In this document: piece by piece, positions 45,023 to 53,631 of the stretch
Position numbering within the stretch: the stretch's first letter is position 1
How the letters are laid out: each line of letters starts with the position of its first letter
Assembly (NCBI GenBank): GCA_037178675.1
Contig: JAYMGJ010000267.1
Coordinates: 1-64,000, forward strand
Length of the DNA: 64,000 nt
From: Scleroderma bovista
Taxonomy: Eukaryota > Basidiomycota > Agaricomycetes > Boletales > Sclerodermataceae
Reading direction: 5' to 3'
Program-made: the position numbers and the translations under genes
The notes under the pieces: model-generated
Database searches by the model: none
Told to the model about the DNA's origin: nothing
Seen by the model: the letters and a program-made list of their open reading frames with translations, nothing else

Positions 45023-46253
45023 CGGAGATTCCTGCATCTCCAACTCACGAGTCTCTCGATGCTGAGTTGGATGAGTATAATGCGGAGAGACCTATGGCTC
45101 CCTATTCTGAGGAAGCTTGCAAGGCCATGTGGGCTGATGAGTCCATGGGACCATTGAGTTTCGATGATATCATCGAGACTTACGAGTCTGAAGCCCCTTT
45201 GTCCTGTGCGTTAATCCTTCGATCTAGGACTCCAGAACCTGACATGCCCATCCTATTCTCCCATCCAGAAACTTTGGTTTCTTGGAATGAGTGGGATGAG
45301 ATAGAGGATGAGGATTTTGTACGATTAGTGACCAGACTAGACGTCTTGTGTCCTAATAGTTCATTGTGTCTACAATTCTGGAATCATTCTGGAACGTACC
45401 CTTTCATGGATCTCCATGGCAATGTTCTTCTAAATGAGATGAGTCCTGACACTTTCTATGTCAGTAGAACTTTTGACCAGGAGTATGAGTTTCAATGAAA
45501 CTTCCGTGTTCCCCGCTCCCTTGTTGTCGCATGGACCTTTTTAGGTTTCCCTGCCGAGGTTCATTTCTATCGAGGAGAATTAGATTGTGAAATGTGCGGA
45601 AGCACTCATCCAATCTTTTGCTATTGTTGTTCTCCTGATAGTGAATCTGATGAGCAAATTCAGTCCGCCATGGATATTGCAAAACGGAATACGGTTCCAC
45701 CTCGTCGTCCAACCATTCAAAATCCTTTGAGTTCATCATTCCTGACAAATCGAGACGCTGAGTGTATTCTTTGTCATTCTTCATGCACCTCTACTCTCTG
45801 CTTAGATTGTAGAAGGAAAGAAAAGGATGGAAGCACGCTGATCCTTTTGGATTCAGGAGCATCTCGACATTGTACTCCTCACTTCGAGGATTTTATAAGC
45901 TACAAGCCTTATGCAGAGTCGAAATTCTCGACTACCGCGGATAAAGATACTTTTGTGGAGAAGCTTGGTGTTGGAACCATACTTATGCTTCACCACGGCA
46001 AGATCATTCGACTCACTGACGTTGAGTATTGTCCGTCTGTTGCATGTCGATTGATTTCTACGGGACAGCTCATTGGTAGGGGTTATACCTTGAGCACCAC
46101 TGCCTCTGGCACAAGACTTTTTGCTCCTAATGGTGACTTATATTTGTGGTCGGACCCGATAGCAAGTATGGGGCCTCTTCACTATGTCCGTGTACTTTTG
46201 CAGTTCATAGGTGAAAAGGTACAAGTCATTAGTTCGAAGAAAGATGAGTATCT
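44959..46253 (+). pseudogene. copia-2 acidic linker and protease
   Basis: Open in the -1 frame relative to gag from 44959. An acidic linker (EYNAERPMAPYSEEAC, SFDDIIETYESEAPL, EWDEIEDEDFVRL) reaches TGA at 45496-45498, after which the same frame continues (NFRVPRSLVVAW, CEMCGSTHPIFCYCC) to the protease ILLDSGASRHCTPHF (catalytic DSG) and YCPSVACRLISTGQLIGRG. The frame is lost near 46252, one base short of the integrase frame. The ~500-base acidic linker between gag and protease is longer than usual for copia. Confidence 0.7.
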
Positions 46254-49253
46254 CTTTGGCATTATCGAATGGGACATCCCTCGAAAAATGCTATTAAACA
46301 TTTGCATAGTGCAACTAGGAATCTTAGAGCTGTTGCTATTCCTGCCGACTTAACTCCTTGTTCTGGGTGCGCTACTGGGAAAATGGCTGAGAAGCCTTTC
46401 GCCATCTCATATTCCCGCGCGACGAAACCCTTGGAACTTGTCCATTCGGATCTTTGCAAGTTTCCCACTCTGTCTTATTACCGTTGTCACTATGTTGCGA
46501 CTTTTGTTGACGATTTCTCTGCCTTCGCATGCATTTATCCCCTTGCAGCGAAGTCTGACACCTTCCGCGTCTTTCAGGAGTTCAAAGCCTGGGCTGAGAA
46601 TTCGCTCGGTGCGCGACTCCTTCGATTGCGTTCAGATCGTGGGGGAGAATTTAGGACGAATGAGTTTTCTGCATTCATGCGCCAATCGGGCATTGAGCAG
46701 CAGTTTTCTTCGCCTGATACTCCTCAGCAGAATGGTCGTGCAGAACGCTTTAATAGGACTATGGTGGAGAAGGAGGAAGCGATGAGACATTCTGCTTGTC
46801 TTCCACCTAATCTATGGCAATTTGCACTAGAGACTTCTGTGCATGTTTATAATCGCCAACCCTTTCACAGATCAAATTGGAAAACCCCTGTGGAGTTATG
46901 GAAAGGCAAAGTACCGGATTTATCCTATTTCCGAGTCTTTGGTTGCCTGGCTTATGTCTTCATCAAAAAGGACCAACGCAATAAACTCGAACCAAAATCT
47001 CTACCCATGATCTTTCTGGGATATGAGTCTGGATCGAAAGCGTATAAATTTCTTAGCGAAAATGGAAGAATCATTGTATCTGCAAATGCAGTGTTCGATG
47101 AAACTGTCTTTCCTCGATGTGCAAAAAGGATCGAAGATCCATGCTCAAATGAAGTTAGCCGTGAAGACCACGATGAAGAGGATCATGAAAGTGACTTGGG
47201 GGTCGCTCCTCCAATCATTAGTAGTGAATCAAATATTCCCTACTCGTCCACATATGATCCGCCACAAACGAGTGTGCAGGAAAATGATGAGCCATCAGTT
47301 ATACCTTCTGAGACAAGAACTCACCCTACTAGGATTCCACCAGCGGTAAAAGGAACTGTTGTTATACCTAAACCGACTACGGAGAAAGGGAGGTTTAAAC
47401 CATATCCTGATCCATCCTTCCCTAGATGTTCTGGTCGTACTAAAGTCGTACCGACTAGACCTGACAATGTCTATGGTGAGAATGTGCATCCTGTAGAGGC
47501 TGAGAGACTCGCCGAAGCAGAGAGCAAAGCACAGGAGGATCCAATGACCTTAGGATTTGGGACTCAAGGAGAGAGTCATGACCTCGTGGATTTGCATCGC
47601 CTGCATCATGAGTTTGGTTCAGACTTCTTGAACTTTCTGATGGCGAAAGCTGAACCACTTACTCCACGGATTCCAGTTCAGTATAGGGATATTTTGAGAT
47701 TACCAGCCGATGAGAAAAAGGCTTGGGATAGTGCCTGTCAAGACGAGATAGATGCACTTTGGAAGCGCCAAGTCTGGTCGCTTACCAACCTTCCTCATAA
47801 TCGTAAACCAGTTAAGTGTCACTGGGTTTTTGCTGTAAAATCTGACGGTCGCAAACGAGCCCGTCTAGTAGCAAAAGGTTTTTCACAGGAATACGGAATA
47901 GATTACGAAGACGTTTTCTCACCCGTAGCAATATTCGAGTCCGTTCGAATTATTCTTGCCCTGGCTGCGCAGAATGCTTGGAGTCTACAAGCTTTGGACA
48001 TAAAAACTGCCTTCCTATATGGTAACCTCGAAGAGGAGATCTATATGGAACAGCCAGAAGGCTTCGTCAAGAAGGGAAGAGATGAGAAGAAAGTATACCG
48101 TCTCTTGAAAGCTCTTTATGGTTTGAAGCAAGCCGCTTTAGCGTGGAATATCGAGCTTCACAAGTCCCTTCAAAAACTAGGCTTTAACCGTGTCGTCTCA
48201 GATGCTGGGATTTATGTTCACCAGGGAGTAACCGGGAACAAAAAGGTCAAAGTTCTACTCATCCTGATCATCTACGTTGATGATGTTCTTTTTACTGGCT
48301 CTGACCAGAAATATCTCGGGATGATGAAAGAGAAATTTATGAAGGTCTGGGAATGCTGTGACCTTGGGGCTGCTAAAGAATATCTTGGAATGGAAATCCA
48401 AAGAAACCCATCAACTGGTTCTTTAATCGTTGATCAGGTGAAGTACTTGGACAAAATTCTAAAGCGATTCGATATGCAGGATTGCAACCCTGCTAATACC
48501 CCACTTCCAGAGAAATATGATCCAGTTGCAAATATAGGGGAGACCTCTCCCAAATTGCGCTCACAGTATCAATCTGTTATAGGATCTCTTCTCTATCTGA
48601 TGCTTGGAACGAGACCTGACATTGCGTTTGCTGTCATCAAGATGTCTCAGTTCTCTGCGAGTCCAACAGAGGATCACCTTAATCATGCCAAGTATATCTT
48701 TCGCCATCTTCGAGCGAATAGAGAATGTGGCATTGAGTTTAAAAGGGAATCCTCGTTGCGAGTGGAAGGGTATGTCGATGCTGACTGGGCTTCAGACAGA
48801 AATGACCGGAAATCCTGTACGGGTTTTACCGTGTTGTTTAATACCTCTCCAGTTTCCTGGGTTAGCCGGAAACAGAAGACTGTTGCTACTTCAGCCACTG
48901 AAGCTGAGTACATGGCTCTTTCTGATGCTGCGAAACAGATATGTTGGATCAAGTCTTTACTTGAGGAGTTGTCTTTTGACATTCCACCTGTTGTTCTCTA
49001 CGAAGACAATATGGGCTCCATATTCTTAGCACAAAATCCCGCGCAAGAGAGACGAACAAAACATATCGATATTCGTCATCATTTCATTCGCAAATGCGTT
49101 CAAGAAAGAAAGGTCATTCAATTACGACATATCTCTACTGATAAACAGTTAGCAGATGTCTTTACTAAAGCCCTTGGCAAAGTCAAGTTCTTGGGTTTTA
49201 AGAGTTTTCTCGTTACCGACTTGACATGTATCAAGTCTGGGGGAGTGTGTTGA
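46254..49253 (+). CDS. copia-2 integrase, reverse transcriptase and RNase H
   Basis: A 1000-codon intact frame. Integrase: LWHYRMGHPSKNAIKHLH with CSGCATGK (zinc), LVHSDLCKF, RSDRGGEFRTN and QNGRAERFNRTM (D, D, E). Linker: RPDNVYGENVHPVEAE. Reverse transcriptase: VFAVKSDGRKRARLVAKGF, YEDVFSPVAIFESVR, QALDIKTAFLYGNLEEEIYM, LLKALYGLKQAALAWN and IIYVDDVLFTG (catalytic YVDD). RNase H: VEGYVDADWASDRNDRKS, TSATEAEYMAL, YEDNMGSIFLAQNP and KHIDIRHHFIR. It ends at TGA 49251-49253, which lies inside the first bases of the 3' LTR. A one-base deletion near 46252 separates it from the protease frame; otherwise the enzyme looks functional. Confidence 0.9.
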   Translation, partial: LWHYRMGHPSKNAIKHLHSATRNLRAVAIPADLTPCSGCATGKMAEKPFAISYSRATKPLELVHSDLCKFPTLSYYRCHYVATFVDDFSAFACIYPLAAKSDTFRVFQEFKAWAENSLGARLLRLRSDRGGEFRTNEFSAFMRQSGIEQQFSSPDTPQQNGRAERFNRTMVEKEEAMRHSACLPPNLWQFALETSVHVYNRQPFHRSNWKTPVELWKGKVPDLSYFRVFGCLAYVFIKKDQRNKLEPKSLPMIFLGYESGSKAYKFLSENGRIIVSANAVFDETVFPRCAKRIEDPCSNEVSREDHDEEDHESDLGVAPPIISSESNIPYSSTYDPPQTSVQENDEPSVIPSETRTHPTRIPPAVKGTVVIPKPTTEKGRFKPYPDPSFPRCSGRTKVVPTRPDNVYGENVHPVEAERLAEAESKAQEDPMTLGFGTQGESHDLVDLHRLHHEFGSDFLNFLMAKAEPLTPRIPVQYRDILRLPADEKKAWDSACQDEIDALWKRQVWSLTNLPHNRKPVKCHWVFAVKSDGRKRARLVAKGFSQEYGIDYEDVFSPVAIFESVRIILALAAQNAWSLQALDIKTAFLYGNLEEEIYMEQPEGFVKKGRDEKKVYRLLKALYGLKQAALAWNIELHKSLQKLGFNRVVSDAGIYVHQGVTGNKKVKVLLILIIYVDDVLFTGSDQKYLGMMKEKFMKVWECCDLGAAKEYLGMEIQRNPSTGSLIVDQVKYLDKILKRFDMQDCNPANTPLPEKYDPVANIGETSPKLRSQYQSVIGSLLYLMLGTRPDIAFAVIKMSQFSASPTEDHLNHAKYIFRHLRANRECGIEFKRESSLRVEGYVDADWASDRNDRKSCTGFTVLFNTSPVSWVSRKQKTVATSATEAEYMALSDAAKQICWIKSLLEELSFDIPPVVLYEDNMGSIFLAQNPAQERRTKHIDIRHHFIRKCVQERKVIQLRHISTDKQLADVFTKALGKVKFLGFKSFLVTDLTCIKSGGVC
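49235..49247 (+). promoter_or_regulatory. Polypurine tract of copia-2
   Basis: GTCTGGGGGAGTG lies directly before the 3' LTR; the purine run GGGGGAG would prime plus-strand synthesis. Confidence 0.7.
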
Positions 49254-49856
49254 GAAAGTAAGTGCTTAGTCATCACTAGCACGTGACTTCTCTCTAGAGC
49301 CTTGACACATGATGTGTCTGGACTCGTCATCTTCCATGTGATTCTCTGAGTCACATGACCGGTTAACAGAGTACCGACTAACCGGAGTCATATCCCTTAT
49401 CTATGACATATCAAGATAAGGAGAGATAATGTTCCTTCTGGAACATTCCTATGGGTCAATCTAGACCGTTTCTTATCTCTTATCTTACCTATGACTCACT
49501 GATCTCTTATCTTACCTATGACTCACTGTGGTCTTCTACAAGTTTGTACGAGTTTCCACAGGACTACTATGTTAGGAAGGTACTTATCTACCTGTCCATT
49601 TATGGATTCACAGAGACTTCTTACTTTACATGGTCTGTGCGCAGCTCAGACGTATAAATACCCTTATGCTTCTTGGTAGCAGAGTAGAATTTTACCCACT
49701 ACGTTTTATCCTCTGTTCTATTCAAGAACTCTCTTAACCACCTTCGGTTAATCCCTCCAAGTTTGAACCAACTAGCAAGAGTGAGTTACCTACTTCTATT
49801 ATCATTCTTGTCTAGGCCCGCTGTGCTTGTCCATCTCCGGACAGTACTTCCCGTTA
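49248..49856 (+). repeat. 3' LTR of copia-2 (609 bp)
   Basis: It begins TGTTGAGAAAG and ends TTCCCGTTA, so the 3' end is TA rather than CA. U3 contains two tandem 27-base units (49476-49502 and 49503-49529). TATAAATACC near 49652 marks the promoter. The end is defined by divergence from the 5' copy at the primer site. Confidence 0.85.
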
Positions 49857-50513
49857 AGAAGAACTAAAAGAGGGTGTGAGCTTTGCATTCAAGGTTTGAT
49901 ATGCCATTGGGCATGCTGGTTGTAATTACTGATATCTTGTAAACAGCATAGGGTGCTCCTGCAAGACGAGCGTCGTGGCTTTCTCAAGGCGCCAATCATA
50001 CAGAAGATTATCAATACCATGTGGTTCACAAACAAGAGTGATGAAGGCATCAAGCACCATACCTGGTTCAAGCCATTCCCTCGGGCCGCTCTCACGCTCG
50101 TGCTGGCAGCAGTAAGTGTTGTTCTCAACATTTGTCCCTGGGTTGTTCGTGGCTGATGTCGCAGCTTATTAGATTGAGTGCTGCATTGACGAGTGGACGA
50201 TGGGCACGCGTTCGGACATTGCTTTTACAGTTCATGACTACCGTGGCATATATGAGTCCCACCTGAAGTGTCTGCAAGAATTTGATGAGGCCATGAAGGA
50301 GTATGGCGTTCTCAAGGGCATTTGTGCAAGAATCTATGAGGACGGACAGTGAGTGCATAGTCCGCCTCAATTACAGTTGCTGATCTAGCCAGTGTCCATT
50401 CAGAAGTGCCTGCTCTCACCACGGCACCTCAGAATGTGGTGTTGGCACAAATCATTGCAGCTGCAATCAAGGAACACCAGGAGGGGTCAACAACAGAGGA
50501 CAAGTCAGATTGA
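49857..50513 (+). pseudogene. DUF6532 gene fragment
   Basis: It begins mid-exon after the copia-2 LTR (equivalent to LAEELKEG in the P2 gene) and reads APIIQKIINTMWFTNKSDEG, WFKPFPRAALTLVLAA, a CIDEWTMGTRSDIAFT block, ESHLKCLQEFDEAMKEYG and ICARIYEDGQ, stopping at 50511-50513. It has the same exon pattern as 24567-25215 with many substitutions but no stops in the read portions, so it descends from a separate transposon copy. Confidence 0.75.
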
Positions 50514-50879
50514 ATAATGTAGCTAGCTGTGTCGAGCATGATTGGTGCGAAATGAATTATATTGAATTTTGTATTGCATATTGCCTGATTAAGAGATAGA
50601 GACTATGTTGTGCTATACTGGTGTGATAGCAAATGGCAATGGAAGTATACCAATGGCATGATAGAAACTGAGGGTTCTATATCACAATATATAGTCTTGG
50701 TAGCCTCCATAGCAGTCTTGCTACAGTGGATATATATTTGCATGTCAAACTATGGCTACTATGGAGTACTATAGATCTCATGCACAGTGCTATATTGCCT
50801 TTATATTGGGGACTTGTCGATGGAGCTATGAGTGCTATAGAGGCTATATAGTACTATATTGCCATGTGTTTTTTTCCTG
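49857..50879 (+). repeat. Inverted, diverged copy of the P2 left end
   Basis: Reverse complement of about 24208-25215 at roughly 85% identity. It contains the 3' part of a DUF6532 gene on the plus strand (49857-50513), the subterminal TATAG-type repeats, and the same transposon terminus, ending TTTTTTTCCTG at 50879 followed by AT. The other end of this element is missing; copia-2 joins it at 49857. Confidence 0.85.
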
Positions 50880-50881
50880 AT

Positions 50882-51376
50882 GTGCTCCAATGACAGTGAC
50901 CTTGTTTTCTTTTTGTCTGTACACCTGTGTTGTAAACTAAACCTCAAGGAGACATCCTCCTGGTGATACACCCATGGCATATGATCAATGACATCAAGCT
51001 AATGTACCCTCAACAATGTTGAACAGACATAGTACATTGACACACCCATGACAATCATACACCACGATGCAAATTAACTATCTACAGGTGATATCACTGT
51101 TACTAGCTCCCGGGACACTGAATAGATGTCCCAGTCTGCATGAAAAATCTTGTACATTGCTAGACACAGAATCCGAACCATGTTTACATATGCAAAACAT
51201 CACTGAGAGCCTAGGGAAACCACATTAGGTGATGGCACTACGTTCGACTCCAATAATATAAGGCCGACCCACGTGGAAAGATACACCACCAACCGAACTG
51301 TGCTGTCAGCTGACATCTGCCGCTGTTGACATAATTTTTATATCTTTGGCAACTGGCCATGTATATGTAACACGTT
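50882..51376. other. Gene-free stretch between element remnants
   Basis: No coding signal. Presumably the flanking sequence of the P2-like copy. Confidence 0.5.
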
Positions 51377-51381
51377 GACTC

Positions 51382-51643
51382 TGTTGAAGTCACACGTGCA
51401 CCTGGTGTAAACCGTCGACGAAGTGCGCACAAGACTGCAACCCATATTAGTGTAGACTTAGTAATAGTCCTCTTTAGAGTAGATGTTACATGTCACATGT
51501 CACGTGTCACAGTCATGTGTCACACTATTTGTTGTATATAAACAGCTCTTGACCAGCTACCGCTACCATCTCAGGTTGTGCACTCCACCCAACAGGTGAG
51601 TTGGAGTAGCAGTTCCTCTATGTATATAGGTATTGCTTCAACA
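51382..51643 (+). repeat. Solo LTR of the copia-1 family with 5-base target duplication
   Basis: TGTTGAAG...CTTCAACA, 262 bp, similar to 22850-23137 throughout. It is flanked by GACTC at 51377-51381 and again at 51644-51648, the 5-base duplication expected of integrase. No internal sequence remains, so it is a solo LTR left by LTR-LTR recombination. Confidence 0.92.
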
Positions 51644-51648
51644 GACTC

Positions 51649-52079
51649 GAAGGAAGCCACTTACTAGGATCTACTGATCAGTGAATAAGTGTTCTGGCAG
51701 CTCACAGCATAGTTGGATGCAACCCAGATTGACCTAAGTACACAGGTACCTTAACATAGCTTGGCGTTCCTAAGGACTCTTGACAGATTTGTAGAGGAAG
51801 ATATTCAGGCAATTTGAAGTTCAAAGGCAGGATTCTTGACACTTAGTATTAATCTAGAAAACAATAGAGGATCTTCTTTGTGCCCTGGGGTTTCTCGTTC
51901 ACTGCGGGTCGTCCATACCCGCGGAATTATAAGTGCTCAGTTAGGTTTGAGGGTAGCAAGCTATTATTTCTGGTGGTTTGTGAACGAAAGAATACGAGTA
52001 ATCAGTGAAAAGGAAATCCGATTATATATGTGATGCCCCAAGTAGCCTGATCGCAAGCTCATATGCAAAAGGTAATATT
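51649..52079. other. Gene-free stretch
   Basis: No gene or repeat that I can support. The right part is the 3' flank of the Bsd2-type gene. Confidence 0.5.
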
Positions 52080-53475
52080 TTACAGAAGGCCAGCAGCTCG
52101 TAGATCCTGCTCGAGCCTTGCCTCCTCCAGCTCACGTTGAGTTGGGATACACAGAGCTCCTGATGGAGAAGGCTCGCCTTCTGGAGGGAGCTCGAAGACC
52201 TCCTCTACGTTGCGGAAAGTAGTAATGTCCCTCTCGAATTCTTCGGGTGTTACCGGTCCACGTGCATTGGATGCACGGATGGAGGACTCCCAGTGTTTTA
52301 CACGCCAAAATCCTATCAACGAAGATAAAAGAATAAACCACCCTGACCGCGAAAGTCAATCAATGACTGCACGATCTGGTTTCAAAGGCAATGACTCACC
52401 AAGTGTCATGAGTAAGAACGATAGCCAATCTCTCGAGTTGATATTCAGGGGAAAATTCTCCTCGGCTGACGTAGCGTCACTGGGCGACGTGGGTGGATAA
52501 ACTGGATCTGTGAATTGGTCTCCAGGTTGATTCTCTGTCGGGGGCATCGAAAATACATCATCTCCCGTCCTGGAATAGAACCCATACTGGATCAATGTCA
52601 ACCCCAGGCCAGCCCTCGAACCGAACTTGGCTGCGTGCGTCGTGTGAAGGAGGTATGTGAGCAAGAAGCCCACGAATTGGAAGAAGAATGACGTGAATAG
52701 GTTTGCCACGAATGTGATTAGAGACCCGGTGGGGAGATCCTCGATGATCATCCCTACATCTGTGTCGAAACCCAATGGGGCGTGTACGGTGGTTTCCCAG
52801 TATGATGGTACTGCATCGGCTTGTGCAGTAGCATATGACTATGGTAATAATGGGTCAAAACCTAAAGTGATAGATCTGGGTGCTTACAGGCGGTGCGACA
52901 CTCTGTTCCTCTTCAGGTACCATGAAAACGTTCCCATCGTCCGTCTGTACGCGTACAGCTACACTAGGTTTAGCCGTCACGTTCGAGAAGACTCCATCAT
53001 TGTCGGTTCCGCCACCCAAGACTGCAGGTTGGGCTCCACTCGCATTAGTCGGTAGCCGCGTGTAATGCGTAGGTAATATTGCTCCCATCGCTCTCCTCAT
53101 GAACGATGGGCGAGGAATAGACGGTTGGATAGGTGAGGTGGATAGCACCCCATTAGAATTTCCAATATCATTGGGCACCGCAGCGGCAGACGGCCGTGGT
53201 GGTGAGCCAGGAGGGGGACGGGTGTAATCAAAGTCTCTCTCGAAGTCATACACTGCTGGTACACTGTCCAACCTTTCTGTGCACGCCTTGGATGCATCAG
53301 TGCCATTGGGTAAGTGGGCGATAGTGGTTAGTGGTGGTGTGGAGTCAAAGGAGAGCCGGTGTTCTTGGTTGAGTGAGTCATCTTCATCTTCATCTGCACC
53401 GAATGCTTCGTCGAGCTCGCGGTCTGCGTCAGTGGATGACTGTTGTGTTAAGAGAGGTGCGTATCGACCGAGCAT
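52080..53475 (-). CDS. bsd2: Bsd2/Ndfip-family metal homeostasis membrane protein
   Basis: Three main minus-strand exons (53475 to about 52886, about 52855-52401, about 52343-52080). The N-terminus is acidic (DEAFGADEDEDDSLNQEH) and proline-rich (YTRPPPGSPPRPS). The diagnostic core follows: VPSYWETT, DLPTGSLITFVANLFTSF, FVGFLLTYLLHTTHAAK, AGLGLTLIQYGFYSR, then DWLSFLLMTLG and GFWRVKHWESS, i.e. three membrane segments of the Bsd2 family (formerly DUF2370). Yeast Bsd2 is an adaptor that brings the Rsp5 ubiquitin ligase to metal transporters and sends them to the vacuole. The PSY motif stands where relatives have PPxY, so ligase binding may differ. A host gene, intact, head to head with the next gene. 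Confidence 0.9.
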
Positions 53476-53631
53476 GATCTAATGCCTGCGGCCGCTCGGC
53501 GGTGAGAGTGCGAGGGCGAAGCTTGAGGGAGGCGGTGTCAACAGTAACTCACACACCCGGGCCGACAGGCCGCCAATCTCAACTTGCCAGTCTCGACTTC
53601 GAAACGACAACACAGACAAGGGTAGAAAACC
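53476..53631. promoter_or_regulatory. Shared promoter of the Bsd2-type and TMLH genes
   Basis: 156 bases separate the two divergent start codons, so the genes probably share a bidirectional promoter. A NotI-type GCGGCCGC sequence lies at 53488-53495. Confidence 0.5.

Larger units (their letters stand above)
41313..49856 (+). mobile_element. Ty1/copia element copia-2, 5'-truncated LTR
   Basis: The parts are a truncated 5' LTR (41313-41534), primer site, a 2.3 kb pre-gag coding region, gag (43937-45022), protease, integrase, reverse transcriptase and RNase H (to 49253), a purine tract, and a full 3' LTR (49248-49856). The overlapping 222 bases of the LTRs differ at about one position, so insertion was recent. 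The 5' side abuts copia-1 and the 3' side abuts a fragment of a P2-like DUF6532 gene. The two flanks are unrelated, so a rearrangement happened at or after insertion. Confidence 0.85.

Noticed and set aside
16478..45498. TGA read as an amino acid (alternative genetic code or recoding)
   Set aside because: Host-type genes here end normally and read through intact without internal TGA. The TGAs occur only in decaying mobile elements, so CpG mutation is simpler.
46230..46260. Programmed frameshift between copia-2 protease and integrase
   Set aside because: The register change is explained by one lost base just before the LWHYRMGH motif. The integrase frame is closed by TAG at 46230-46232, so no useful overlap exists for slippage.
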